Shown here in pieces: positions 34,810 to 42,983 of a stretch of DNA of 64,000 nucleotides. The position numbers and the translations under genes are program-made. The notes under the pieces are model-generated. The model worked only from the letters and a program-made list of their open reading frames with translations. It made no database searches and was not told the origin of the DNA. Location of the stretch: contig NZ_LGHK01000001.1 of assembly GCF_001908235.1 (NCBI RefSeq), forward strand, positions 36,594 through 100,593. The letters are read 5' to 3'. Positions within the stretch are counted from its first letter, which is position 1. Every line of letters begins with the position of its first letter. The DNA comes from Bradyrhizobium sp. NAS96.2 (GTDB lineage: Bacteria; Pseudomonadota; Alphaproteobacteria; Rhizobiales; Xanthobacteraceae).

Positions 34810-36012
34810 TCAATAGATCGCGGCGCCCGCGCCGACGTTGATCGACGCATCCTTTATCGTCTCCACGATGAACTCGATCTGGTTGCTCGTGAGATGGGCG
34901 TGAAACGGCAGCGCCACGGCGCGATCGGCGATCTTCTCCGTGACCAAGAACTCGCCACGCCGATAGCCGAGATCAAAATACTGGCGCTGCAAATGCAATG
35001 GATGGCAATAAGCGGCGGCTTCGATCTGCTCGACGCGCAGATCATCGACAATGGCGTCACGGCTGGATCGCGTGAAGCGGGTCCCGAGATGGACGAGATA
35101 GAGGAACCAGTTCACCTCGGTCACATCGGGGCCGATATAGGGCGGCTTGATGCCCTCAAATGATTGCATATGCGCATTGTACAGCTGCTCGATCAGCCGC
35201 CGCCGCTCCAGGATGTCATCGAGGCGCTTTAGCTGCGCAAGTCCCAACGCTGCTGTGAGATCGCTCATGCCGGCTTGGTAAGGTGCTGCGCTGCCGACGA
35301 CAACGGACGAGCGCTCATCCAGCCGGTGCGCGCGATGCCGACGCAAGCCAACGACCACCTCGATATCGTCGCTCACGACCATGCCGCCTTCGCCACAGCT
35401 TAAGGCCAGCGGCTGGGCAAAGTCGAACACCGCGATATCGCCAAAGCGGCCGACGAGTTCGCCCTTGTATCTCGATCCGATCGCCTCGGTGGAATCCTCC
35501 AAGAGCGGCAACTGATGTCGCTGTGCGATCGCGCGCAGTTCCGACCATGGCGCCGGGTGGCCGTTGGGATTTCCGGCGATAATCGCTCCTGTGCTGGAGG
35601 TGATACGCTCTTCCACCTTCGCCGGAGCCAAGGCGCCGGACCAATAGTCGACGTCGGCAAATACCGCCCGTGCACCCGCAAGACGGATGGCATGGACTGT
35701 TTCACGCATCGAATAGGACGATGCGATCACCTCCTGTCCGGGCCCGATGCCCAGTACCTTCAAGGCAAGCAGAAGCCCCAGCGTGCCGCTCGGGACGGCA
35801 ACGGCATATTTGCGGCCAAGATAGCTGGCGAAAGCCCGCTCGAACGCCTCGGTGACCGGCCCATTGGAAATTCGCGGCGAACACAGCAGCGTTTCCACTG
35901 CAGAGAGTTCCGCGAAGGTGATATCGGGGTCGGAGAGCGAGATGAAGGATTGATCCGCCCCCTCCAGGCTCGTGGCGGCGTCGTGATCCCTTGCTAGTCC
36001 AACGCCCGTCAC
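34810..36012 (-). CDS. DegT/DnrJ/EryC1-fold protein lacking the PLP lysine
   Basis: The 400-residue protein is clearly of the sugar-aminotransferase (AHBA synthase-like) fold: AVPSGTLGLLLALKVLGI, GNPNGHPAPW, LLEDSTEAIGSRYKG, GRFGDIAVFDF and CGEGGMVVSDD. In active members the segment before GEGG carries the PLP lysine (FSF-x-x-x-K). Here it reads FDFAQPLALSCGEGG, with Leu at the Lys position, so a normal internal aldimine cannot form. It may be a PLP-binding or regulatory protein, or a lyase-like variant. Its ATG overlaps the stop of the DUF6129 gene, placing it in the nifZ-DUF3024-DUF6129 run. Confidence 0.8.
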   Translation of the reverse strand: MTGVGLARDHDAATSLEGADQSFISLSDPDITFAELSAVETLLCSPRISNGPVTEAFERAFASYLGRKYAVAVPSGTLGLLLALKVLGIGPGQEVIASSYSMRETVHAIRLAGARAVFADVDYWSGALAPAKVEERITSSTGAIIAGNPNGHPAPWSELRAIAQRHQLPLLEDSTEAIGSRYKGELVGRFGDIAVFDFAQPLALSCGEGGMVVSDDIEVVVGLRRHRAHRLDERSSVVVGSAAPYQAGMSDLTAALGLAQLKRLDDILERRRLIEQLYNAHMQSFEGIKPPYIGPDVTEVNWFLYLVHLGTRFTRSSRDAIVDDLRVEQIEAAAYCHPLHLQRQYFDLGYRRGEFLVTEKIADRAVALPFHAHLTSNQIEFIVETIKDASINVGAGAAIY

Positions 36013-36278
36013 CGCCCAGCATTCCTTTTAGCCAGCACTATGCCGATTGCCCGCGCCGGGTCGGCCGTAATCTGCATGCAGTGGTCGGATCCATCGACCA
36101 GATGCAGGTCAAAACTCGGAAAACGGCGGAACGGCTGCTCCGTCACGTCGGACGCGTCACAGCGTACGCAGGCGAGCTGCGGAAAGCGGCGCCGCAGTTC
36201 AACGACCGGGCCTGTATCGGCCTCAGCCGCCGCAATTAGCCGTTCGATTTCGATCAGTTCGTCGGGGCCGAGCGCCAT
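36009..36278 (-). CDS. DUF6129-type nif accessory protein (89 aa)
   Basis: A small acidic protein: MALGPDELIEIERLIAAAEA, then VVELRRRFPQLACVRCDASD and SFDLHLVDGSDHCMQITADP. Proteins of this kind occur in nif clusters and have no known mechanism. The 3' end overlaps the start of the DegT-like gene (four-base overlap), indicating coupled translation. The two Cys in CVRC might bind metal. The family name is from memory and not verified. Confidence 0.65.
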   Translation of the reverse strand: MALGPDELIEIERLIAAAEADTGPVVELRRRFPQLACVRCDASDVTEQPFRRFPSFDLHLVDGSDHCMQITADPARAIGIVLAKRNAGR

Positions 36279-36309
36279 TATGGCTCCTATAACAGGTCCG
36301 AAACGGGCA

Positions 36310-36669
36310 TCATTGCCAGAACAGCCGCTCAGGATCTGCGTTCAATTCGTCGAGTGCTGAGGACAGCCGGTGGTAAATGCTGTAAAATTCCCAGATTCCC
36401 TGCGCATGATTTTTGAAGAAAGTCTTCCAGGCCCCGCTCGCGACATCGTAAAGGATCAGCGCGACATCGATCAGGCCGCCGTCCCTATCGATATTGCCCG
36501 AGCAGCAGGGACTCTCGATGAGATAGCCCCCTCTTACCGGCGTCACATTCGGCGAGACAAAGCGATAGCGCGTGCGCGAGCTCAGCGCGCGCTCGATCCG
36601 CTTGCGATCGAGCTCGTTCGGGTGTGGAATCGGCCCGGTCACTACCTTTCTCATTACCGCGGCATTCAT
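36310..36669 (-). CDS. DUF3024-type nif accessory protein (119 aa)
   Basis: The start at ATG 36669 has AGGGAGG eight bases upstream; a TTG two codons earlier is less likely. The protein has an N-terminal RIERALSSRTRYRFVSPNV segment and a central ESPCCSGNIDRDGGLIDVALI with a CC pair, followed by an aromatic helix (GIWEFYSIYHRL). DUF3024-like proteins are recurrent in nif clusters; function unknown. It lies between the nifZ pair and DUF6129. Confidence 0.65.
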   Translation of the reverse strand: MNAAVMRKVVTGPIPHPNELDRKRIERALSSRTRYRFVSPNVTPVRGGYLIESPCCSGNIDRDGGLIDVALILYDVASGAWKTFFKNHAQGIWEFYSIYHRLSSALDELNADPERLFWQ

Positions 36670-36684
36670 GGCCAACGCCTCCCT

Positions 36685-36924
36685 TCAAAGCGCTTCGATT
36701 TCGTTCTCATAACAGCCGATAACCCGCCGCTCGCCAAAATCGACGAAATAGATTGGCACGTTCGCTTCCGTGTGCATGGCGACCCGAATGATCTCGCCGA
36801 TCTGTCCGGCACCGATCAAGACCCCGTCGGGGGCCGCTTTTGGAAACGATTCATCATTGATGAGGTCGATCGCGCTTTTGACGCGCTGGCCCGATCGATA
36901 TTTCGGAAGATCCGGCCCGATCAT
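36685..36924 (-). CDS. nifZ: NifZ-domain protein, second copy (79 aa)
   Basis: A short NifZ-like protein with YRSGQRVKSAIDLINDESFP, then GAGQIGEIIRV and PIYFVDFGERRVIGC. NifZ helps mature the P-clusters of MoFe protein. It starts within the end of the longer nifZ (ATGA overlap), making a tandem pair. It lacks the C-terminal extension of classical NifZ. Confidence 0.8.
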   Translation of the reverse strand: MIGPDLPKYRSGQRVKSAIDLINDESFPKAAPDGVLIGAGQIGEIIRVAMHTEANVPIYFVDFGERRVIGCYENEIEAL

Positions 36925-37244
36925 GATACGCTCTCTTCCTCCGGCAACGGCGGATCATCGACCTCTTGGCCTAAGTCAACGGCATCGAGTTCCTTGCGCT
37001 TCATGCCGACGCGGTAGCCGCTTTCAAGAAATACGACGCCGTAGATATAGAATTGCTGCAGGAACGTGCCGATGGAGACGACGTGACCAACCTCTCCTTT
37101 CTTGACCAGAACCTCGCCAATCTCTTTGCCCGGATAGGTACCGTCGTTGCGGATCGAGCGGTTCGCCTGCACCTTTTCACCAAAGCTGAAGCAAGGAGGC
37201 CCGCTTAGCTCGACCACGTCATTGTCACGAACGATGTTGCTCAT
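36921..37244 (-). CDS. nifZ: NifZ, P-cluster maturation protein (107 aa)
   Basis: The protein carries the NifZ core: FSFGEKVQANRSIRNDGTYP, then KKGEVGHVVSIGTFLQQFYIYGVVF and GYRVGMKRKELD, with an acidic C-terminus. NifZ assists the second P-cluster during assembly of NifDK. It follows nifB-fdxN at a distance and precedes the shorter NifZ-like gene in overlap. Confidence 0.9.
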   Translation of the reverse strand: MSNIVRDNDVVELSGPPCFSFGEKVQANRSIRNDGTYPGKEIGEVLVKKGEVGHVVSIGTFLQQFYIYGVVFLESGYRVGMKRKELDAVDLGQEVDDPPLPEEESVS

Positions 37245-37321
37245 GCACCGACCCCTTGCGGACGTTTAAGGACGAGCTGCCACGCGAGCGCAAGCTAAGC
37301 GAATTGCCCGGTGCGTCAGCT

Positions 37322-37660
37322 TCATCGGCAGCTTTCCTGTTCTAATCGGCGACCTGTGCGATTGCCGGGCGGAACGCTTGGCTCGGCGAGAGATAGGTCA
37401 ATTACGGGGACCAGCGTCGGCCAAATCCATGGGGACACCGCCGCGCAGTAAGCGGCGTTCGGCATTGAGAAGTAATGTTCGGCCATTGTGCTCGGCGACT
37501 TGCTCGCTGGGGAGCTTGTGCCGGCGCCACGCCGATATCGGCGAACAATCCGGAGCGAGCGCCTTCTATGACGGCGAACGAAATTTGGTATTTGGCTGCC
37601 AGCAAGGCGCAGCAGCCAACTCGTAAGCTTTTCGGCGCCAGATCCAACCGTGACGTTCAT
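37322..37660 (-). pseudogene. Decayed small ORF between fdxN and nifZ
   Basis: A start ATG 37660 has GGAGAG four bases upstream, and one frame stays open to 37322. The natural-looking stretches, however, lie in different frames: MNVTVGSGAEKL at the start, then SFAVIEGARSGLFADIGVAP, then SEQVAEHNGRTLLLNAERRL near the end, followed by a stop at about 37395. I read this as a frameshifted nif accessory gene of unknown identity. It could also be one poorly conserved 112-residue protein. Confidence 0.4.
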
Positions 37661-37673
37661 GGGGCTCTCCGAT

Positions 37674-37898
37674 TTAGGCCGACGCCTGGCGGCGCGGCCA
37701 AGAGGTGTCGACGACGCAGGTGTCGTCGACCGGACAAACCGCAACACATTGCGGCTCGTCGAAATAGCCGACGCATTCGGTACATTTTTTCGGATCGATC
37801 GAAAACGTCCCGCCCTTCTCGGAGATCGCAACATTCGGACATAAGGGCTCGCAGGCTGAGCAGCCGGTACATTGCGAAGCGATGATCTTGAACGGCAT
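37674..37898 (-). CDS. fdxN: 2[4Fe-4S] ferredoxin FdxN
   Basis: The 74-residue bacterial-type ferredoxin has two cluster motifs: [12 protein letters not shown] and [18 protein letters not shown], the second with the longer spacing typical of nif-linked ferredoxins. It donates electrons in nitrogen fixation, probably to NifB or NifH-related steps. The gene follows nifB by eleven bases and is expressed with it. Confidence 0.95.
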   Translation of the reverse strand: MPFKIIASQCTGCSACEPLCPNVAISEKGGTFSIDPKKCTECVGYFDEPQCVAVCPVDDTCVVDTSWPRRQASA

Positions 37899-37909
37899 TC
37901 GCTATCTCC

Positions 37910-39457
37910 TCACGCCGCCGAGGTCAGTGCTTTCCGGCGGATTGCCGCATCATCGCGCTTGACGTGCAAGATCTCACCGCTTTGCAGCTTGTCGAGATAG
38001 CAGCGAAACCAAGCAATCGCCGACTTCTCGATGAACTCATGCGCGTATTGGTCGACCGGCTCGATGCCGGCCTTAAGCAGATTTCTCTTCGGGCAGTCGC
38101 CGATCTTGGCTACGAACACAGCTTGGCAATCCTTGATGGCGCCGATGATGTTTGAAAGCCTGTCCTCCTCGCCGTGCCCGCCCTGGCAGTAGACCTCGGC
38201 TCTGCGGTGGCCGACGAATTTTGCGCCGGAGGTCGAGAGTTCGTAGACTTGGAACTCCTTGGCATGGCCAAAGTGCTCATTGATCAGGCCCGAGCCCTTG
38301 GTCGCGACCGCAACCAGAAGCGTGATCTCGCTCTTCTGGCCAGCGAGTTCCGCAAGCTCCTCCCGCCCGGCCGCGATCTTGGCCGCGCGCTCATCCTCGA
38401 CCTTGGCCTGATAGGCCCGGCGCATTTCAGCGTCATAATTGATGTCCATGACCATGATCCTCTCGGTGGTGAAGTCCGCGCGGCGATCCTCTCCAAGCAG
38501 GCCGACCGCGTCGGCGCGACACTGGCGGCAATGCCGCATCACCTTCGTCTCGCCTTCACAAGCATCTTGCAGCGCTTTCAATTCTTGCGCCGTCGGACCC
38601 CGCTGACCGCTCAGGCCGAATACCGTGCCATGCTCGGATGCGGAGATTAGCGGCATGATGTTGTGCAGGAAGGCACCCCGTGACTTCACCGTTTTGTTGA
38701 CCTCGACCAGGTGCTGGTCGTTGATTTCAGGAATCATCACCGAATTGACCTTGCACAGGATGCCCCGTTCTGTGAGCATCTGAAGGCCTTGCAACTGGCG
38801 ATCAATGAGTATCCTGGCGGCTTCGATTCCGGTGTGCCGTTTGTGGTTGAAGAATATCCACGGATAGATCTTGGCGCCGATTTCGGGATCGATCGTGTTG
38901 ATGGTGATGGTGACATGATCGACATTGGCGCGAACGATGCTATCGACGTAGTCGGGAAGTGCCAGTCCGTTGGTCGATAGACAGAGCTTGAGGTCCGGCG
39001 CCGCCTTGGCGACCAGCTCGAACGTCTTGAAGGTCTTTTCCGGATTGGCCAGGGGATCGCCTGGTCCGGCGATTCCGAGCACGGTCAGCTGCGGAATGCT
39101 GGTGGCGACCGCAAGCACTTTCCTCACGGCCTGTTCGGGAGTGAGCTTCTCGCTCACCACGCCCGGACGCGATTCATTGGCACAGTCGAATTTGCGATTG
39201 CAGTAATTGCACTGGACGTTGCAGGCCGGCGCCACGGCGACATGCATGCGCGCGTAGTGATGATGCGCCTCCTCGCTGTAGCAGGGATGGTTCTTCACCT
39301 TTTCCCAGATTGTCTGCGGTAGATCGCCTTGGCCAGCCTGCGATCCGCAGTTCGTGCTGGGGCCGCCATGCGAAGTGCGGCAGCCCTTATGCTCGGCGAT
39401 CTCACCGATATATTCCGCAATTCCGGTACGTCTGCCGCGCCCCGCGACCGCGTCCAT
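37910..39457 (-). CDS. nifB: FeMo-cofactor biosynthesis radical SAM protein NifB
   Basis: NifB (515 aa from ATG 39457, GGAGAAC upstream) makes NifB-co, the [8Fe-9S-C] precursor of FeMo-co. The radical SAM motif CNVQCNYCN lies near residue 75. A C-terminal NifX-like domain ([26 protein letters not shown]) is present, as in the longer form of NifB. A perfect sigma-54 promoter and a NifA site lie upstream. The upstream extension of the frame to 39673 spans this promoter and is not coding. Confidence 0.97.
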   Translation of the reverse strand: MDAVAGRGRRTGIAEYIGEIAEHKGCRTSHGGPSTNCGSQAGQGDLPQTIWEKVKNHPCYSEEAHHHYARMHVAVAPACNVQCNYCNRKFDCANESRPGVVSEKLTPEQAVRKVLAVATSIPQLTVLGIAGPGDPLANPEKTFKTFELVAKAAPDLKLCLSTNGLALPDYVDSIVRANVDHVTITINTIDPEIGAKIYPWIFFNHKRHTGIEAARILIDRQLQGLQMLTERGILCKVNSVMIPEINDQHLVEVNKTVKSRGAFLHNIMPLISASEHGTVFGLSGQRGPTAQELKALQDACEGETKVMRHCRQCRADAVGLLGEDRRADFTTERIMVMDINYDAEMRRAYQAKVEDERAAKIAAGREELAELAGQKSEITLLVAVATKGSGLINEHFGHAKEFQVYELSTSGAKFVGHRRAEVYCQGGHGEEDRLSNIIGAIKDCQAVFVAKIGDCPKRNLLKAGIEPVDQYAHEFIEKSAIAWFRCYLDKLQSGEILHVKRDDAAIRRKALTSAA

Positions 39458-39526
39458 AATCAGTTCTCCCTGTACGACAAATAGGCTCTCAGGACGAGCC
39501 CTGAGCGAACCACAAGGAAAGGAGTT

Positions 39527-39542
39527 AGCAACCTCCGTGCCA
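39527..39542 (-). promoter_or_regulatory. Sigma-54 promoter of nifB
   Basis: Minus-strand TGGCACGGAGGTTGCT is a perfect -24/-12 element, 70 bases upstream of the nifB ATG. Confidence 0.93.
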
Positions 39543-39630
39543 TCGCGGCGGACGATGCCGTTTCTGAACCGTGTCAATGGCTTGGCGCACCGATCCGCAT
39601 TGTTGCGGTTACCGCAGTGATAGTGCCGCA

Positions 39631-39646
39631 TGTAGGAAACCCGACA
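39631..39646 (-). promoter_or_regulatory. NifA site of nifB
   Basis: TGT-AGGAAACCCG-ACA is an exact NifA site about 90 bases upstream of the -24 element. The rest of the interval up to 39798 shows no gene. Confidence 0.8.
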
Positions 39647-39798
39647 AATATCACTGGCAGTGAGAGATGCCATTGACCGCGCACCTATTCATTCACGGCC
39701 TGAGGGCGCGCAGAGACCACTCTCACCCGCGGCCGCATTTGCTGACCATCTTTGCTCACTAACCAGTCAGCGCCGTCGGCTTGAATTTGGCAACGCCA

Positions 39799-40662
39799 CT
39801 AGCTGGCGAGCAAAAGCTCCACCGCGCGCGGGAGCTCAATTGCGAGCGGCATCAAGCCTTGCTCGACGAGAAAGCAGAGTTCGTTGCGCGAAAGCGCTTG
39901 CGGATCGACAATCACGTAATGGACGTCGGACGAGCGCTTGGTGATCTGCCGCGCATAGGTGCGCAGCAGTTGGTCATTGAAGCGACAGCCGATGAACAGA
40001 AAGCTCCGCTGGGTCCGTCTTTCCTTGATGATGTCGGGAATCGGCGTTTGGATGTCGATCTCCGTCAGCACCTCGACATAGTCGGCATCAGAGATCAGAA
40101 AGTTCTTTGCCGGCTCTACGCTGCCATGCGGCTTGTACAGCACCGTCGCCCAATTGCGAGCCGCGGTGCCGTCGACCTCTTGGCCTGCCGAATCATAGAA
40201 GCGATAAAAGTGGTCAGTATAGAGGCCGGCCCGGCTGATACCCTGCACCTCGCCCCATCCATCGCGCTCGCCGAGCGCCGCACGCATGGCGCTATCGTAC
40301 CAGGTGTCGACGATCATCGGCGGCGATAGAGACGCAAGATGATGATGCAGCGCCGTCGGCTCGACCGGCACAACAAAGGCCTGAGCCATTAACCTCGTCA
40401 GGGTGAGACGATGTTTGTTACTCTCTATATATTGCGCCGACGCCCACGCATTGCCCTTGGCCCGTCGCGGCAGTGCAACCTTGGTGGCAAAGAAGGCGGC
40501 CAATGTCTCAGGCGTCGTCGGCACATCCGGCCGGGACAATTCGGCAAGGCCAGGTCCAAGGTAGGGAATGACGCTGCCCGCACTCAGTCTGGCCGCGAGT
40601 TCAGAGAGAATCGCCTCCGTATCGGCTGCACTGGCAAAATCGATGCGCGGAGGCGCCTTCAT
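39799..40662 (-). CDS. SIR2-like domain protein in the nif cluster (287 aa)
   Basis: From ATG 40662, overlapping the nifT stop, the product has 287 residues. It carries SIR2-like NAD-binding signatures: [15 protein letters not shown] at the N-terminus, [20 protein letters not shown] in the middle and [20 protein letters not shown] near the end. SIR2 domains deacylate proteins or cleave NAD, and many bacterial ones act in phage defence. This one lies between nifT and nifB and is translationally coupled to nifT, so a nitrogenase-linked role is more likely. The canonical Gly-Ala-Gly is replaced by LGPG. Confidence 0.8.
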   Translation of the reverse strand: MKAPPRIDFASAADTEAILSELAARLSAGSVIPYLGPGLAELSRPDVPTTPETLAAFFATKVALPRRAKGNAWASAQYIESNKHRLTLTRLMAQAFVVPVEPTALHHHLASLSPPMIVDTWYDSAMRAALGERDGWGEVQGISRAGLYTDHFYRFYDSAGQEVDGTAARNWATVLYKPHGSVEPAKNFLISDADYVEVLTEIDIQTPIPDIIKERRTQRSFLFIGCRFNDQLLRTYARQITKRSSDVHYVIVDPQALSRNELCFLVEQGLMPLAIELPRAVELLLAS

Positions 40663-40883
40663 CGCTCGCCGCCGCTTTCGCCGCGCTTCCTGGCGTTGAT
40701 CGTGATTGGCAAGGGAGTGTCGCTTGCCATCTCGGGCAGGTCGAGTACCCAGCCATTGGCGATCCTGATCCAACCGCCCCAAAGCGTCTCATACTCGGAC
40801 TCCACGATCGGCTCTTCGAGATCTTTCTTCGGCACGTAAATCGACAAACCCGCGTCCGGAGAGCGGCGGATCATGATTTTCAT
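40659..40883 (-). CDS. nifT: NifT/FixU protein
   Basis: The 74-residue protein has the NifT signature: [20 protein letters not shown], then [16 protein letters not shown]. Its function in nitrogen fixation is unclear and it is often dispensable. Both ends overlap neighbours by four bases: nifS upstream and the SIR2-like gene downstream. Confidence 0.94.
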   Translation of the reverse strand: MKIMIRRSPDAGLSIYVPKKDLEEPIVESEYETLWGGWIRIANGWVLDLPEMASDTPLPITINARKRGESGGER

Positions 40884-42073
40884 GACGTCAACTCCCTGGA
40901 CTGCGACGCGTCGCGGGGTGAACTGGAATACTCCCGCGACATGGCGCGCAGCTGAGCCACGATGTCGGACAGCACGTGCGCGACCCGAGCGACCTCCTCG
41001 ACGGTGGTTTCACGCGACAGGGAGAATCGCACCGCCCCGCGCATGCTGCTTGCCGGCACGTCCATGGCGCGCAGAACATGAGATGGCTCCGATGAGCCCG
41101 AGCTACAGGCCGAAGCGACGGAAGCGGCAATGCCGGCACGATTGAGATGATGCACAATGGCTTCGCCCTCGAGATGGTCGAAGGCGACGATTGTCGTGTT
41201 CGGCAGCCGGCTACTGAGATCGCCGAGCACCGAGCAACCGCCGTTATGCAAGATGGCCTGCTCCAGGCGATCGCGCAAGGAGCCAATGCGAGCGCGCTCC
41301 GGCTCGAGCCGTTCCGCTGCGAGCTCCGCAGCTTTGCCGAGACCGACGATGCCGGGGATATTCTCAGTTCCCGCGCGGCGCCCTCGCTCCTGAGATCCGC
41401 CCCAGATCAGCGGTCTGAATTTTGTGTCTTTGCGCAAATAGAGCGCACCGACGCCTTTGGGGCCGTGCAGCTTGTGAGCGGACAGCGACAGCATGTCGAT
41501 AGCACTGTCACTCAGGTCGATGGCCAGCTTGCCTATGGCCTGCACCGCATCGGTGTGAAACAGGGCGCCTGCCGCGCGCGTCAACCCGGCAAGGAACTCG
41601 ACCGGGAAAATCGTGCCGGTCTCGTTGTTGGCCCACATGACCGACGCAATCGCCGTGCGTGGTCCAAGGGCCCTGCGAAACGCCTCGATGTCGAGCCGGC
41701 CCCGCGAATCCACGCCGATCACATGCGTCGTGACGCCCCTTGTCGCCAATTGCTCGACCAGGGCAAGAATAGCCGAATGCTCGACGGAGGTCGTGACGAT
41801 CTCGTCGCGCCCATCCTGCGTTGCAAGCGCAGAGAGGATGGCAGCGTTATTTGCCTCGGTTCCGCCGGAGGTGAAAACGATCTCGTGATCGTAGGCACTG
41901 CCTAACAATCCCTGCAAGCTGCGGCGCGCCTGTTTCACGGCCTTCGCGACCTCACTGCCAAACGCGTGAGCAGATGAGGCATTACCGAATTGCTCGGTCA
42001 AGAACGGCAACATGGCTTGCACGACGGCGGGATCCGCTCGCGTGGTGGCATTGTTATCGAGATAGATCGGCAT
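40880..42073 (-). CDS. nifS: Cysteine desulfurase NifS
   Basis: NifS (397 aa) is a PLP enzyme that takes sulfur from cysteine for nitrogenase Fe-S clusters. The PLP lysine is in SAHKLHGPKGVGALY and the persulfide Cys in SACSSGSSEPSHVL. It starts 12 bases after the NifU-C-like gene and is followed by nifT with a four-base overlap. A second desulfurase, SufS, occurs in the same window at 56882. Confidence 0.96.
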   Translation of the reverse strand: MPIYLDNNATTRADPAVVQAMLPFLTEQFGNASSAHAFGSEVAKAVKQARRSLQGLLGSAYDHEIVFTSGGTEANNAAILSALATQDGRDEIVTTSVEHSAILALVEQLATRGVTTHVIGVDSRGRLDIEAFRRALGPRTAIASVMWANNETGTIFPVEFLAGLTRAAGALFHTDAVQAIGKLAIDLSDSAIDMLSLSAHKLHGPKGVGALYLRKDTKFRPLIWGGSQERGRRAGTENIPGIVGLGKAAELAAERLEPERARIGSLRDRLEQAILHNGGCSVLGDLSSRLPNTTIVAFDHLEGEAIVHHLNRAGIAASVASACSSGSSEPSHVLRAMDVPASSMRGAVRFSLSRETTVEEVARVAHVLSDIVAQLRAMSREYSSSPRDASQSRELTS

Positions 42074-42085
42074 TCAGGGCCTCGC

Positions 42086-42391
42086 TCAAACCCGTGCCTT
42101 GGCCGCGGCGGCAAGTGGGATCAGGCCGACGAATTTGCTGATCCTTTCGATCAGCCGCGCCTGAATGCGTTCGAACGTCCGATCGGACAGCTTGCGGAGC
42201 ACGGAGGCGCCAGTCGGCTTGACGATGCTCCTTCCGCGGCCAATCTCGACGAAACGGCCATCGCCGCCATCGCATCGCAGATGGGGCGGAGTCTTCTCGA
42301 TCACGGCGCGAATGGATTGCTCCCGATCCTTTTCGGTAAGCGGCGGGTACTTCAGTGGCTCGGGGACAAGCACGCTTTGGTTCCTTGTCAT
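42086..42391 (-). CDS. NifU C-terminal-domain-like protein without its CxxC
   Basis: The 101-residue protein matches the Nfu/NifU-C fold: IRAVIEKTPPHLRCDGGDGRFVEI, then SVLRKLSDRTFERIQARLIERI. In functional Nfu domains a CxxC binds a transient [4Fe-4S] cluster; here the site reads TGASVLRKLS, with Ser and Arg in place of the two Cys. Only the Cys in LRCDGGD remains. It is translationally coupled to iscA (TGATG overlap). Loss of the ligands suggests decay or a different role. Confidence 0.8.
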   Translation of the reverse strand: MTRNQSVLVPEPLKYPPLTEKDREQSIRAVIEKTPPHLRCDGGDGRFVEIGRGRSIVKPTGASVLRKLSDRTFERIQARLIERISKFVGLIPLAAAAKARV

Positions 42392-42711
42392 CAGCCGAAC
42401 GATTTGCCGCAGGAACAGATCGAGCCGGCATTCGGATTATCGAAGATAAATCCCGAGCCCTCCAGCTTCACCACGAAGTCGATCGTCGTGCCGGCGAGGT
42501 GATCACGACTCATGTCGTCGACGAAGACCTTGATGCCGTCGCGCTCGATCACCGTCTCGTTGGGGTTCGCCTGCTCAGCCAGGTCCATTGCATATTTGAA
42601 CCCGGCACATCCACCGGCTTCAACCATGATCCGCAGGCCGCGCGCTGGCTGCGCCGACTTTGCGAGCACGCTCTTGACCGCATTCACCGCGCTGTCTGTC
42701 AGATTGATCAT
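42391..42711 (-). CDS. iscA: Fe-S assembly protein, HesB/IscA family
   Basis: The A-type carrier (106 aa from ATG 42711, GGAGGG upstream) keeps the three conserved Cys: GGCAGFKY and the C-terminal SICSCGKSFG. It carries iron or Fe-S clusters for nitrogenase proteins and corresponds to the nif-linked IscN/IscA of rhizobia. It is the first gene of iscA-(nifU-C)-nifS-nifT-SIR2, behind a sigma-54/NifA promoter. Confidence 0.93.
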   Translation of the reverse strand: MINLTDSAVNAVKSVLAKSAQPARGLRIMVEAGGCAGFKYAMDLAEQANPNETVIERDGIKVFVDDMSRDHLAGTTIDFVVKLEGSGFIFDNPNAGSICSCGKSFG

Positions 42712-42749
42712 CACTCACCCTCCACTTAACTGAGCAGCGCTTGCGAATT

Positions 42750-42765
42750 GGCAATTCGCATGCCA
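42750..42765 (-). promoter_or_regulatory. Sigma-54 promoter of iscA-nifS
   Basis: Minus-strand TGGCATGCGAATTGCC matches the -24/-12 consensus with two mismatches and lies about 40 bases before the iscA start. Confidence 0.75.
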
Positions 42766-42825
42766 GCGACACCCGCCTTTGACAATATTGGCCTTTTCGG
42801 ACCGCGCTGTTTGCTTTGCAACGCA

Positions 42826-42841
42826 TGTCGGCTTCCTGACA
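42826..42841. promoter_or_regulatory. NifA site between iscA and the ClpS-AAA gene
   Basis: TGT-CGGCTTCCTG-ACA is an exact NifA site 60 bases from the iscA -24 element. It could also serve a weak plus-strand element, CGGCAACGAATTTGCA, at 42914-42929. Confidence 0.75.
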
Positions 42842-42983
42842 AAAGTATGGACGGCGCGGCGACGGGCCGGCTGGTTACTTATGTATTGCGCTGCTCCCGC
42901 ATGAGGCACGTCACGGCAACGAATTTGCATCGCGCCTGGTGCCGGCGGCCCCGTCCGGCGCCCGTTCGACGAGGACGACTAGC

